Shown here: positions 1-11,289 of the stretch, piece by piece
Layout: each line of letters starts with the position of its first letter
Numbering within the stretch: the first letter of the stretch is position 1
Assembly (NCBI GenBank): GCA_023375785.1
Contig: SZWC01009550.1
Location: 27,272 to 91,271 of the forward strand
Reading direction: 5' to 3'
DNA from: Penium margaritaceum
Taxonomy: Eukaryota; Streptophyta; Zygnematophyceae; Desmidiales; Peniaceae
Length of the DNA stretch: 64,000 nucleotides
Position numbers and translations under genes: made by a program
Notes under the pieces: generated by a model
Told to the model about the DNA's origin: nothing
Seen by the model: the letters and a program-made list of their open reading frames with translations, nothing else
Databases searched by the model: none

Positions 1-176
1 TCTCCTCTCCTCTCCCCTCCTCTCCCCTCTTCTCCTCTCCTCTCCTCTCCTCTCCCCTCTTCTCCTCTCTCCTCTCCTCTCCTCTCCTCTCCTCTTCTAT
101 CCCATCTCATCCCATCCCATCCCATCCCATCCCATCCCATCCCATCCCATCCCATCCCATCCCATCCCATCTCATC
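1..176. repeat. Pentamer microsatellites, TCTCC then CCCAT
   Basis: The window opens with about 95 bases of imperfect TCTCC/TCCCC repeats and passes into an almost pure run of CCCAT units ending near 176. A short array of the same CCCAT unit recurs at 2287-2325. The array probably continues beyond the left edge. No coding potential. Confidence 0.95.
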
Positions 177-500
177 AAGTTATGGTTGATCGTGCTATTT
201 TAATACACTATGTAATGTGTGTATATGGTACATGCAATACCTCAGGTTCCTAGCAATTTACATGCATGCATACACTTCGTAATAAACCATTGAACTAGTG
301 GAATAATGTTTTATATTGATAAAATATTTGTATTCTACCGTGGTTTCTTATGTATGTGAAGTATGTTTTCTTATGTGTATTCATATATGTTAGATAGCCT
401 ACTTATGTACTTACATGATATGGTGGGTACATTGGTCTCTCGTCATATACGTCGCAAATGTGTAGCGACACCGCGAGTTACTTCATACATCGAAACACCT
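177..500. other. Unannotated AT-rich stretch
   Basis: I see no ORF, repeat or RNA signal here; it is ordinary AT-rich intergenic sequence between the microsatellite and the tandem repeat. Confidence 0.6.
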
Positions 501-580
501 TAGTTATGATTTCGCTCGAAGTTCGGAAGGGGCCGCTCGCGTCATTTGCTCAACCCTGACGAAGCCCGTGGTGGTCCCCT

Positions 581-1416
581 CCCCAAAGTACCTCGAGTGT
601 ATCTGGGGGGTGTATCTGGTGGTGTATCGTGGAAATGTGAAGTGTTGGTGCTTGTGTATTCCAATGTTCCATCTCCCTTCCCCAACACGTGAAGTGTATT
701 GGAGGGGTGTATCGTAGAGTGTATCGTAGATCCTCATCGATATCAAACATGTGTAGAACTCTTTGGTCATCACTTATGGTACACAAGTTGACATATTCGA
801 TACCCCTCAGATACACAGTCCGATACACCACCCCAATACACTTTCGACTTTGGGAAGGAGGGGGGGAGAGGGCTATCCATAACCCCCCCTCCATATCGAA
901 AGTATATTGGGGTGGTGTAGCGGAGAGTATCGCAGATAGACATTGAAAAATACAACTTGTGTATTGCTGATCGCTACTATCCATAATCAGTGCTTAACAA
1001 GCCCCCGAGCTGCAGTTGCAGACCCCCCCCCAAAGGACCTCGAGTGTATCTGGGGAGTGTATCGTGTGGTGTATCGTGGAAATGCAAAGTGTTGGAAATT
1101 ATGTATTCTAATGTTCCATCGCGTAATCCACCCCCCCTAACACGTGAAGTGTATTGGGGGATGTATCGTAAAGTGTATCATAGATTTCTATCGACGACGA
1201 ACATGTGTACGCTTCTTAGGTCATCACTTATAATACACAAGTTGACAAAGTCGATACCCCTCAGATACAGACTCCGATACACCACCCCAATACACTTTTG
1301 ACTTTGCAAGGGAGAGGGCTATCCATACCCCTCCTCGATATCGAAAGTTTACTGGTGTGGTCTAGCAGAGAGTGTCGCGGATAGACATTGAAAAATACAA
1401 CTTGTGTATTGTCGAT
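581..1416. repeat. Two-unit tandem repeat with internal direct and inverted copies of a 20-bp motif
   Basis: Two units of about 390 bp (roughly 581-972 and 1028-1416) lie in the same orientation about 445 bp apart. Both start at CCCCAAAGKACCTCGAGTG and end at ACATTGAAAAATACAACTT. Inside each unit a motif close to GTGTATTGGGGTGGTGTATC occurs about four times: three times on the plus strand (in unit 1 near 595, 695 and 900) and once inverted (near 820). The inner part can therefore fold on itself. The units differ by many substitutions and small indels, so the duplication is not recent. Small ORFs across it are by-products of the repeat. It could be a decayed satellite or two copies of an unknown foldback element. 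Confidence 0.85.
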
Positions 1417-1444
1417 TGCAGCCTTCCTTGGTAAACGAAAGTGA

Positions 1445-1683
1445 ACCTGCCGGGGCCCCGCGATCGCGGAGCCCAGCAGGTGCCCAGGCGAGTAAATTAA
1501 TAAAACCCCAACCTCCCTGTCAAACTTGGGGATTTGCTTGAAGTTCGGGATGGAGTATCAACAACAGGTTTGAGAATTTACCCTCAAACCCTGTAGTCTG
1601 GTTGTTGAACTGTCGGGTTAGGGCGGGTGCCGTGTTAAAATAAAGGGAACTTGCTGGGCCCGACTACTGCGGGGCCCGGCAAG
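1445..1683. repeat. Two G/C-rich hairpins of a dispersed repeat
   Basis: ACCTGCCGGGGCCCCGC pairs with GCGGAGCCCAGCAGGT (1445-1481), and CTTGCTGGGCCCG pairs with CGGGGCCCGGCAAG (1650-1683). Both are preceded by a form of AAAGGGAAC. The same AAAGGGAAC-plus-hairpin layout recurs near 20820, 21240 and 21765, so these look like pieces of one dispersed repeat family. Confidence 0.55.
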
Positions 1684-1699
1684 AAAAAAAACTAAACCC

Positions 1700-2580
1700 C
1701 AGACCCCCGGTGTTACGAGGAGGGTTTGCTCGCGGTTTGTTCACGAGACTGCTCACGTCTGACGTCGGCAACGCCGATGTCAGACGCGAGCGACCTCGCC
1801 ATCGAAGTCGGCGAGGTTCTCCTTCGTGGGCGAAATCACCTTGTACACTCGGCGTCGAGTGTATTATCTGGACCCGATTAGTCAAAGTAGGGATGCTCTG
1901 CCAACTGACAACAAAGGCCTGAATAGTACATGACAACAAAGGATGACCCATATAGGTATGGTAACATAAAACAAGCATCACACTACTATTGGAGCAGCTG
2001 AAAATAGGTCACATTGAAATAATAGTATTTGTTTCACCTGTATGTTGTTCACAATGCAAAATTATTATTATTTAAAAATAATTTAAATGATACGAGAACT
2101 TGACGGAAGTTCAATGAGACTTCCAGGATAATATACACATAAATATATGTGTCTTTAGGATATACACGAAACTTCCATGAACCATTCCTATTAATGGTAG
2201 TAAATTTCCTGGAAACATCATCCACCTATGTTTCGATTTTTTACACTAGTTTATCAGTGTGTACTTTTGGGGTGATTGACCATAAATGATCCCATCCCAT
2301 CCCATCCCATCCCATCTCATCCCTGTTGTTGTTGCTGACCTTATTGTGACCTCTCGGCTCACGTCCATTGCCTTGCAGATCCCTGAGGAGGCAGAGAGTA
2401 CGGGGGACTGGGGGAGCAGACGCGAGTCTGGCAGCTGGCGAGCAACCTCAGGATACACTCACGTCGTCCCTGCTCCCCTCTTGGAGAGCTCACATTTTTC
2501 CTCAAGACGATACACTGTCGTGCTTGTTTATCTGTGAACTGCAATGCCTTGGTGACCTACTTTAGTCTTGCTTGTGAGTT
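1700..2580. other. No gene seen; short CCCAT array inside
   Basis: Apart from seven or eight CCCAT units at 2287-2325 I see nothing recognisable. ORFs of 60-105 codons on both strands show no motif and overlap each other in different frames. Confidence 0.55.
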
Positions 2581-2633
2581 CGGGTTAGTTTAGACAGACA
2601 CAGAGTGTGTCAAAACTCAGTTTGTGGGCAGGT

Positions 2634-3168
2634 TGTGACGTGGGGCAGGTTCGCCCATGACCTTTTGTTTAGCGAGTGCCGGCGAGCTCTCTCTCGCCGG
2701 CCAACGGGTGGACTCGAGTAGTGAGTTCCACCCTGTAGGACACACTCGACCCCCTCCACATTTCTGACATGTTCTCCCTGCACACTCGTCTATTTTGGAC
2801 GAGGTCAGTTACATTCTGACCACAGTGTGGTAATCCACATAGTAGTGTAAGGGAAGAGGGGGTCCTGTTTTGGTTTAAGAGTGCTTGAGCCAAAGTTCGT
2901 CGCGTCCCGCGTGAGAGACGCGGGAANAGGTTGTGACGTGGGGCAGGTTCGCCCATGACCTTTTGTTTAGCGAGTGCCGGCGAGCTCTCTCTCGCCGGCC
3001 AACGGGTGGACTCGAGTAGCGAGTTCCACCCCGTAGGATTCATTCAACCCTCTCCACGTTTCTGACACTAACTCCCTCCACACTCGTCCGTTTTGGACGA
3101 GGTCAGTTGCATCCTGACCACAGTGTGGTGCTCCACACAGTAGTGTAAGGGAAGAGGGGTTCTTGTTT
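2634..3168 (+). repeat. LTR-like repeat of copia copy 1, present twice around an N
   Basis: Segments 2634-2926 and 2934-3226 are direct repeats, roughly 10 percent different by eye, on either side of a single N at 2927. Both contain the block from GTTGTGACGTGGGGCAGG to the CCAAAGTTCGTCGCG region. The second passes directly into the primer-binding site. They read as two copies of the LTR/leader boundary joined by the assembly. Confidence 0.7.
2927..2927. other. Assembly seam (single N) between repeated flanks
   Basis: One undetermined base separates two related copies of the same 290-bp sequence. A lone N with duplicated flanks is typical of contig ends joined without merging. Confidence 0.8.
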
Positions 3169-3239
3169 TGGTATCAGAGCGCACGAGCCAAAGTTCGTCG
3201 CGTCCCACGTGAGAGACGCGGGAAAAGATCCTGGGAGGG

Positions 3240-3690
3240 CAGATCTGCAGTTGCGCGGATCAGCAGCGGCAGCAGCAGCGGCGACAGCAGTCGCGAAGCA
3301 GCAGCGGCAACGGCAGCAGCGTGCAGCAGCGTGAGGCAGCAGCAAGCAGCGGCAGCCGCGAGCAGAGGCTGCATTGGCTCGGCTGCATTGGCCAAACCGC
3401 AGCACCACTGTCCACGGCCGCGCGGAGTAGCGGCAGCAGCGACAGCAGCGGCAGCAGCGTGCAGTAGCAGCAGTCAGCGGCCGCAACCGCCGTCGGAGGC
3501 AGCAGCGACGGCTGCTCATCCGCAGCCGCAGCAGAGCGTGGTAGCCACACTGGCACAGCCGCAGCACCGCCAGTAGCTGCGCGGTGCAGCAACTGTAGCG
3601 GCATGAGCGTGCAGCAGGGTGCGGCAGAAGCATCAGTTGCAGCAGCAGCAGCAGTCGCTGCAGCGCTGGCCGCAGCAGCAGCCCTTGGGT
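3240..3690 (+). repeat. CAG-rich leader of copia copy 1
   Basis: Dense GCAGCAGC/GCGGCAGC repeats sit between the primer-binding site and gag. They give long Ala/Gln/Ser-rich ORFs in several frames on both strands; those are products of the repeat, not genes. The copia element at 28.7 kb has the same type of leader in the same place. Confidence 0.8.
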
Positions 3691-4078
3691 CCTCTCTGGT
3701 CTACCCTTCCCCCTTCAGGCTGGGTTCCCCTCTCTCCCTGGGTTGGGCGGTGGTGGTTCAGGTACACAAGACTACCTTGCGGCCTCTCCCTGATTTCCCA
3801 CGCCCACTGGGGCGGGGGAAACGCTGCCGAATTTTTTCGGCAGCGTCAAAGGGGGGGGTCCATCGGCGTTTTTCTGGCTGAAACAGGCCTTATCATATTT
3901 CCCACGCCCACTGGGGCAGGGGAAATGCTGCCAAAATTATTCGGCAGCGTAGGGGAGACCATCACACAATCCACGCCCGCTCGGGCGGGGTGAACGCTGA
4001 TGACTTTCATTTCGGCAGTGTCCACCACTCAACGGTAGTGTCAGCACCTGAGCTGCACACCTACGCTATCCCAACACC

Positions 4079-5984
4079 ATGCCCAAGGACGCCCCTATCG
4101 GAGTCGGCAGTGCCGGCTCCACTTTGGACGTGGGCATTGCCGCCTCCAGTGTGAGTGGCGGCACACCAGGTGCAACGCGGGACGAGTCCCCGTCTAGCCC
4201 CGGCTCGTTGGTGCACGGTCTGCGAGAGCTGCGTGAGCATCAGGCCAAGCAGGCTGAACAGACAGCCAAGCAAATGGCCGACTTAATCAAGCTGTTTTGG
4301 GATGTAGTCAAGCCACAGCAGCAACAGCAGCAGCAGTAGCAGCAGCAGCAGGAGCAGCAGCAGCTGCTGCAACAGCAGGAGCGACAGCAGAAGTTGCTCC
4401 GTGATTCCCTGCGCAAGGGCAAGATGACAGTCGAGAGTGCGGTTGCAGCCGACGTCGATGCAGCGTTAGGAGCGTTCGATGCCGATCCGTCCGACGACCT
4501 TCCACAGTCGCACGAAGACGCCAATGACGAGGAAGGCATGTTACGCCTACGCCTCGCACAGTTAGAAAAACGGCGTCGAACCCGCTCGGCACGCCAAGCA
4601 GTACCGATCGGCGAAGCAGGCCCAAGCAACCAGTCCAAGGTTACCACAGACCCAGCGTCCTTAGAAGAACAGTTAATTCGCGTGAGTCTAGGGTTGAGGG
4701 AGGACCCCCCGTCGCCGTCGCCAGAACAAGTTGTCCCTACAGCTCTGCCGACAACAAAGCCACCGAAGTGGTTCGAGACCGAATCCCCGACTTACCGACA
4801 GGAGGATAGCTACAGCACTTGGGAGCCACGGTTCCGTATGTGGGCGGTCAGTGAGGGGGTGTATCCGTACTACACCATCCAGTACCAGGTCACAGACCCA
4901 CAGCAGACGGCTACTGCCGCCCGCGCAGCGTACGGCCTCTTGAAGGTTGTCCCCGAGGAGTACACTCTCGACTTCGAACCTTTCCTGGGAGATCCCCGCA
5001 CCGGTGCTGGAGCTGACCCACGCGGCGCCTGGGAGCTGGCGATTACTCTCTTCGAGGGCGCGACCATGGCAACGACATCACAGCAGCTGTCGGACTTCAA
5101 CTCCCTGCGCCAGGGTGGACACGAGACACCGGCCGACTACTGGCGGCGCGCGATGCGGCTCTACAGGGCCCTGGGGAAGCATGGGCCGGGACAACTCATG
5201 GCGTTCAACACCATCAGGATCGGCATCGGGCGCGAGTACGCCAAGGCTTTCGACAACTTCCNTCCCCGAGGAGTACACTCTCGACTTCGAACCTTTCCTG
5301 GGAGATCCCCGCACCGGTGCTGGAGCTGACCCACGCGGCGCCTGGGAGCTGGCGATTACTCTCTTCGAGGGCGCGACCATGGCAACGACATCACAGCAGC
5401 TGTCGGACTTCAACTCCCTGCGCCAGGGTGGACACGAGACACCGGCCGACTACTGGCGGCGCGCGATGCGGCTCTACAGGGCCCTGGGGAAGCATGGGCC
5501 GGGACAACTCATGGCGTTCAACACCATCAGGATCGGCATCGGGTGCGAGTACGCCAAGGCTTTCGACAACTTCCACCTGAGCAGCCTTTAGGAGATGGCC
5601 GATAGGGGTTTGCTCCTATCATGGGCGACGCAACACTTCTTACACGTGGCAGGAGTTGGAGCAGCAAATGACGCCCGCCATGGTGCATCCGTCGCAGTCG
5701 TCACGGCTGTTCATGCTTCGCGCGCCCTTTCCCCTTCCTTCCCCCCGTCGTCACAGCCAACGACAACCACCACAACAGGTGGTTCAGCTGCAGCAGTCCA
5801 AGGGAAGAAGGCACGAAACAACAGGAGGGGTGCCAAGGAGGGCAAGGAACAGGCTGCTTCAAAGCCGGCTAGGGAGCGTCAGTGGGAGTGTTACAACTGC
5901 GATGGAGCGCACCGCTACACGGAGTGCAAGCTCCCCAAGAACTGGACGAAGATTGCGCAAGGTCTGCAACGGGTGTTCGAGTAG
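4079..5984 (+). pseudogene. gag region of copia copy 1 (fossil)
   Basis: The region encodes, in pieces, a gag-like protein. It has an N-terminal Ala/Ser/Gly-rich part, a poly-Gln tract from CAG repeats (about 4315-4390), an acidic/basic linker, a conserved body containing DPRGAWELAI and DYWRRAMRLYRAL, and a zinc-knuckle-like motif CYNCDGAHRYTEC near 5890-5927 (CX2CX3HX4C, one residue shorter than the standard CX2CX4HX4C). The body is clearly related to the gag at 29897-31015 (shared features: WAVSEGVYPYY versus WVTSEGVWPYY; TGAGADPRG versus TGADPRRG; YWRR). The gag nucleic-acid-binding role is family knowledge. The region is broken, and an assembly seam duplicates about 310 bp of it. Confidence 0.8.
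5262..5262. other. Assembly seam (single N) inside gag with near-identical flanks
   Basis: About 308 bases before the N (from about 4954) are repeated almost base for base after it (5263-5570); I see one substitution. This is best explained as an unmerged contig overlap rather than a biological duplication. Confidence 0.85.
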
Positions 5985-6500
5985 CATGAGCGCGCCTCTG
6001 CACACACTACAGCAGCGACTGACACGCATTCCCCGCCGTCGGCTGATGCAGCCGTAGCCAACACCAGCGACCTGCCACCTCTGGAGCAGCAGCTTGCGAC
6101 CCAGGCCCGCGACATCGCCGAGCTCCGCCAGCTTCTCCGGCTCACCACTCAGGGAGGTGCGAGTGCATTGATTGAGCCGAGGGGTCCCACAGTCAGGTCT
6201 GTCGAGTCCGTGATGTGCAGTCGGGATGGTGACGGTGGGGCACGGTGGGCTGTTGAGTCTGTGGAGTCATTTGTCGCGCGTGATGATGCTGGTCTGTCCC
6301 CCGTCCTCGTCGTAGTGTGCTCAGGTCACGATGATCTGTCGTGGCTTGATGAGTCACAGACACGTGTTGTCAGTGTGGCTCAGCAGTCATTTGCTGAGCC
6401 ACCCCTGTCCACTATCTACACCGTTGGTAGCTGTTCAGTCATGTCGCCCGAGCGTGTGACGGATGCCACCTGGATCCTAGTTGAATGTAGCATTCACTAG

Positions 6501-8000
6501 CTCAAGTCAAAAGGAAACATGTCCAAGTCCTTGAGAAACAGGGTGGAGCCCTTGAACAAGTGGGGCTCACTACTCAAAGCCTCACCTTTTGGCTGAGCAG
6601 CGAAGCTAGCTGACTCGCTGGCTTTCAAAATCCTTGGACACTAGCGCAAACTATTTCGAGGTTGCTGATGAGGTTGATGAGGCCGACGAGACAGTTGTCA
6701 CGATTTCACCTTCCTTCTTAGGTTCCTTGTTCATAAGCTACACAAGTGTCGCAGGTGATCTTGGTGCATTCAAAGTTGTTCTTGTAAAACTGTTTTTGTG
6801 ACTTCCATCACCATCTCCTCTACTGCTTATTGACTGGCTTCCCATAATTGTCACTGAATTACTCCATCTTACCTACTGGTCCAAACAACCTGCGATTCTT
6901 GCGGTACAGAAAATCTTGCCCTATGATAATTTTGCAGCCGCATAGTTGGCAAGTTCACCGGATGACCACATCAAACAACTCGTTGGTTTGCATGCATGGT
7001 AGGAGTTGTAGGGTCGACTGATTTTCCGCCTCTCCTTGTGGAGTCAAGACTTTTGGGTCGGAATCAAGTATCCAACATTCTCGTTAAATGAAATCTAAGG
7101 AGCTCCTTGAATGTCCTAGTGATCTACAATTTGGTTATAGAATCTCAAGTTGTGACGACCAAAGCATGATTTTGGTTATATTTTGAAACTCTTTTTGTTT
7201 GAACTAGAACAATTAAACATCCATCCTTGGTTGAACAATGTCAATGCACATCAAATATTTATTCGGGCACATGTTCAAGCTTGCAATGATTAGGACACTT
7301 TTGCTACTAGCGTGGGATTTTGGCACTTTGACTGAATACCTGTCCAGTGAATCTCTAGGCCAAGAGGGTTTGGGGGGATAGGGGGGTGGAGCGGACAATC
7401 CATGCAAGAGAAGCAGTGTGGACCCATTTGTGTAGCACTCATAACATATCAAGCAACAAAGTCTTCCTCCTTGTATCCCCCGATGTCTTGGTTTGTCATG
7501 AAGGACGGGGTGTCCGCCGTTGTCCCAATCTGAAGTTCTAAGTCCCACACAACCCCCCATTTGGCACTAGATGATGGATGCATCCTTAATGTGACACATC
7601 TCCACAAATTGTGACTGCTCTTCAGCTGGTCACCGGCCCGTCCCGAATAGGCCTTGGAACTCTTGAACTTCTACGGTCGTTGGAGAACTACATCCATCGG
7701 CCGCGGCTTTAAAGTGCATCCGGTTGGGAGATTTAGGAGCAAACCCTACAGGAACCTCTCATGCTTGGAATGTATGGGATGCATGTGGATGCCATGCATA
7801 CAAGATGACAAGGAGTTGAGCATGCTCGGTGGAAAGACTCTAAAACTTGCGCTCATCTGTGAATTCGGGCTCAAAAATCATTGACAACCTTTTTTTTTTC
7901 ATTTTTTAACGCCATCCTAATGGTTATGTCTGTACAAAAACATACATCCCATATTATGTATCATGTCGTCCAAGTTCTTGCCACATGGATGACAGGCGTT
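6501..8000. other. Unannotated stretch
   Basis: No convincing gene. ORFs are short, in mixed frames, and carry no motif I can name. A minus-strand stretch near 6700-6830 is rich in Cys, His and Lys codons but forms no recognisable finger. Part of 7200-8000 may belong to the transposase remnant that follows on the minus strand. Confidence 0.5.
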
Positions 8001-8017
8001 GTTCTTCTTAGCGCAGA

Positions 8018-9016
8018 TCACCTGGAGTGGGAGGATATCACCATCAGCGGCTGACGCAGAATGATGACCTGGCATTTGTCTTCCTTCCGGAGGACCTTGA
8101 CTTCAGTTACACCGCGTGGTGCGTACGTGCACCGAGGAACGGGAACAATATGCACACTAATCTGATCTATGCTGATGAAGAGGAATTCAGGGATGGCATG
8201 CACACGGATGAAAAAAAGTTGCCCGCTTGTACATGGACATTGCGCGGGATTCCCAGTCTGCAAGAAGCTTCTAGGAGACTTCCATATCACAGCACAATGA
8301 CTTAAGCCCAGACGAGATAAAATTCTGACACCATGGACAAGATCATAGGTCGTCCGCCTGCTTGCCATTGAGATGTGTGAGGCCTTGCTCGTACAAGAGG
8401 GTCAGAATCTTCTCCCCGATGGTCGTTGCGCGCAGCGGGGTGCCACGTTTTCGAATGCACTCTAGCAAACATAGCACTCGGTTCAGCATGCTCTACAGAG
8501 TTTTCCCTCATTTCTATTGTTTCTCTGAACACCTGCGATCATCTTTTTAGCCTCCTTGACGGGATCTTAGGTGCAGTCGCAAGTGCACCGGCATACATGG
8601 GATGGAGCTGAAAGGTTCCCCTCTTGTACCATCCTCAAAACGTGTTTGGAGAGAGCTTGGTGTAGATAAAGGGTGCATGAAGGAGGCGGTAGTGCTTGCG
8701 ACGGTGCTAGTTGGATTTCCCAAAGCTTTCCATGCAGACAACGGCTTCGTGGATGACGGGTACATGCCACCCATGTACTTGCCCTTTTCCTGATTTCTAA
8801 TGATGATTTCTCACGTGGGGAAGGGGTTGGGAGCTGCTTAGGAAAAACAATGGCTTCGGTGATTATCGCAGCTGCATCAAGAACTACATAATTATTAAGC
8901 TTCTCCATGAGGGCATTGTAGACTCCACGGGTGAGGCTGGGAGCCGTTGGAGTCAATCGTTGGCTGGACCGCGACTGGATTGTTGGATTCGCGTATTCGG
9001 TCAGCAAAATCCACAC
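8018..9016 (-). pseudogene. pogo/Tigger-like DDE transposase remnant
   Basis: The minus strand at about 8030-8240 reads FLFISIDQISVHIVPVP, then TYAPRGVTEVKVLRKEDKCQ. This is the layout of the first catalytic Asp block of DDE_1 (pogo/Tigger, Tc1/mariner superfamily) transposases, where families show (M/N)xDQTGVxLVP followed by T...RG.K.V.V.G.DDKRQ. The Asp is kept; family Thr and Gly next to it are replaced. Further upstream on the same strand (about 8570-9016) a different frame has KLNNYVVLDAAAIITEAIVF, which could be the N-terminal part, with stops and frame changes in between. The later Asp blocks are not clear. It is a decayed DNA transposon, no longer coding. The function (cut-and-paste transposition in the nucleus) is from the family. 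Confidence 0.55.
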
Positions 9017-9019
9017 GTG

Positions 9020-9907
9020 TATGCACTCATTTTTATCTTTTTGGCTTAAATTCCGTCGGCTTTATACTTCGTAGTTGGCAAGTCCTAACGATTGTGGGGA
9101 TACCAATGCCATGCCACACGTGTAGTATGGAAGGAGCTTTTCTCGACTAAAACTCAGTTGAGCGCCATATCGCAACCGTCGGATCAGGAGCTTGGTCGCC
9201 GCCGTGTTGTTATGGACTGGATTGTTTCATGTTCATCTCCATCCTAACACATGCAGCAACATTCAAACGCCCAATGAGCTCTTCCCAAACGCCCAACATG
9301 CGCCAACGATCGACCAACCATCGATCCGCGATTGTTGGGCGTTTGTTGGTGATGGTTGGGTTGCCCTCGCCATCCACTTTTGTTCGTGATCGATGGCCTC
9401 GCCCTAGAGCGAAGTTTGCACACGTACCCAACCTTGCTCGAGGATGGGGAGCATGGAGGACGTCGTCGTCAGTTTCCAGGAGTTTGACGTCCGTTTTTCT
9501 CTTCCAATCGAGCGTACTAGCGCGCTTTCTTAAAATGGGACAAATTTTTCATACTTTCGATGACTCAACAACGGATCTCAACAATGGCAAGAGGGAAGGT
9601 GAGTGGGAACTTCCAATTTCATTGGAAAGCGTCGTTGACGACGCATTCCAACGACTCCCAACCTCACCCCAAGCTTTTCATCATCCAGATCCCCTGCGAT
9701 CAGCGATATAGCAGCAATGCATGTGAAAATTTCTTCACTCGTCTTGGGTATTACATGAATGTCGTCTTCATCATCAATGGAAAGGAAAACACCTATATTC
9801 TGAGGCTTTGAGCTTCCCCCGTGCAAACCCTCATCTGGCGGGTCCGACGGGACATACCGCCCTCCGTCAGTGGGAGACATGGTGTTCTCTGTTACAACAA
9901 ATAACAT
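9020..9907. other. Unannotated stretch upstream of the solo LTR
   Basis: A 160-codon plus-strand ORF (9229-9711) and several shorter ones are open, but none has a motif, and overlapping frames on both strands are similarly open. I see no supported gene. Confidence 0.5.
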
Positions 9908-9912
9908 GTACA

Positions 9913-10907
9913 TGTTGGAATTTAAATAAGCAGAATCTTTAGGAACCTTCAGACGAGGTACTCTGATAGTTCAATTCTCTGGTACTGTGCTGAACTTGTT
10001 GGTGATAACTTCTCAGTAAGGAATAATCACTTTCACACACACACAGGCACTCTTGCCTTGGCAATGTCACTGACTGTGCAATTCAAGAGTGTGAACTGAA
10101 GGCACAGGTACACGACTCGTCTCACAAGCTTTCCAACGGTACCAAGCTTGCTTGAAATGGTTACACACAGACGAAGTAATAGGAAATACAAACCTACAGC
10201 TATTTATCTGTCTACACTAGCTAGAATAAAAAAAGTACAAGTGTTGACTCAGTCCGGTCTCCTTGTGTCTTCACAAGATCTTCCGGACACCGCTCGATGA
10301 TCTCCGATCATTGGCAGACCGAGGTTGGCGGATGCCCAGCACCCTCGGTGCGATCCACGGACGAGATCGTCCGGATCTGCGGTAGCTTCTTCATGACCAT
10401 CGATCTGGCTCGAGCTCTTGGCTCACGACGATGGTCTGACCGTAGTTCTTGATACCAACGGTGTCGATCAATCCAAAACTTCCGCTCGGGATTCCTGACC
10501 ACAGGATCCACATTTAGAAAGAGAAAGGTCTTCAGTAGTTACGTGACCCATGCCACGTCAGCAGCCGCGAAGTCGAGAGGAGCTCACGCTCGCACTCTCG
10601 CCTCGCTTCCCGGACCACCCATCCTGTTGATCCAAAACATGCCGATATATATGGCTGCCGGTGCAGATGTACTGTCAGCTCTCCGGAGCTCCAATAGGAT
10701 GAGTAGAGGAAGTAGGGCCGCGGATGGATGGATCAGTGGGACGCCTAAAGAGGCCTGCCCACAGCCATACCATGCCCCGCCACAGGGGGGTCGAGAGAGT
10801 GATGACGATCTCACTCTCGGCCCTCTTGTTTTTCTTTTTGTTGATGTTGTGCCGAGCCCAGGAGAGCAGTGGATCAGGATGATCTGACGGTTGTCGTTTT
10901 TCCAACA
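9913..10907. mobile_element. Solo LTR with 5-bp target site duplication
   Basis: The 995-bp segment begins TGTTGGAATTT and ends TTTTTCCAACA, the inverted TGTTGGAA-type ends common in plant LTRs. It is flanked on both sides by GTACA (9908-9912 and 10908-10912), a perfect 5-bp target duplication. No primer site, coding region or second LTR is attached, so it looks like an LTR left after recombination between the two ends of a full element. The intact duplication suggests it is younger than the other LTR remains here. Family (copia or gypsy) and strand cannot be told. Confidence 0.88.
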
Positions 10908-10959
10908 GTACATAATGAACCTGGGAGAGAGTACAATCATATTCGTAAAAAATATTCAG

Positions 10960-11224
10960 GTGGATAATTCAGAATCTCTAAGATAAAATGGAAAAAATAT
11001 CGGGATAGGTTTTGCCTATCCCAGTGGTATGAGTGCATGACTCCGAAGAAAGAGGCCAGAGTTCAGGTCCCAGGGGTGGAGACTTCATTTAGGCCCCTCT
11101 TGGGCCGGGCTGGCCAGGGCTTAAGTTTAAAATTTGGCAACTCCTGGCCTGCGGTGCCAGTAGGATGGCAAAGCTGGTCAAAACCCCACCACCAAGAAAA
11201 AAGGGCCAAAGATTGTAGATTGTG

Positions 11225-11273
<49 letters not shown>

Positions 11274-11275
11274 AA
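10960..11275 (+). mobile_element. SINE-like unit ending in an AT microsatellite
   Basis: AGTGGTATGAGTGCATGACTC (near 11020) resembles a tRNA A box, and GAGTTCAGGTCCC about 25-30 bases later resembles a B box, as in tRNA-derived SINEs. A body of about 150 bases follows and ends in (AT)n at 11227-11269. I see no clear target duplication. It could also be a chance pair of promoter-like boxes. Confidence 0.4.
11227..11269. repeat. (AT)n microsatellite
   Basis: An uninterrupted run of about 21 AT units. Confidence 0.97.
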
Positions 11276-11289
11276 CCCACTGACTAGTC

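Larger units (their letters stand above)
2634..6500 (+). mobile_element. Broken Ty1/copia-type LTR retrotransposon, copy 1
   Basis: A fossil element. LTR-like sequence runs up to 3168 and is followed at once by TGGTATCAGAGC (3169-3180), the usual copia primer-binding site matching initiator tRNA-Met. A CAG-rich leader (about 3240-3690) precedes a gag region. The element fades near the start of the protease region, around 6500; no integrase, reverse transcriptase or 3' LTR is seen. Its gag resembles that of the element at 28.7 kb, so the two are one family. It is broken in several places and also crosses two assembly seams, so its true state cannot be judged from this sequence. Confidence 0.8.

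Noticed and set aside
3103-3633. Long ORFs on both strands in the CAG-rich leader
   Set aside because: All frames stay open because of the GCAGC repeat; composition is Ala/Gln/Leu/Cys only and no domain is present.
4954-5570. Biological tandem duplication within gag
   Set aside because: The copies are almost identical and separated by a single N, so an assembly overlap is far more likely.
9229-9711. 160-codon plus-strand ORF
   Set aside because: No recognisable motif; neighbouring frames are also open.
10451-10462. TTGATACCA, an inverted copia primer-site-like sequence
   Set aside because: It lies inside the well-bounded solo LTR (9913-10907), has no LTR end beside it and is probably chance.
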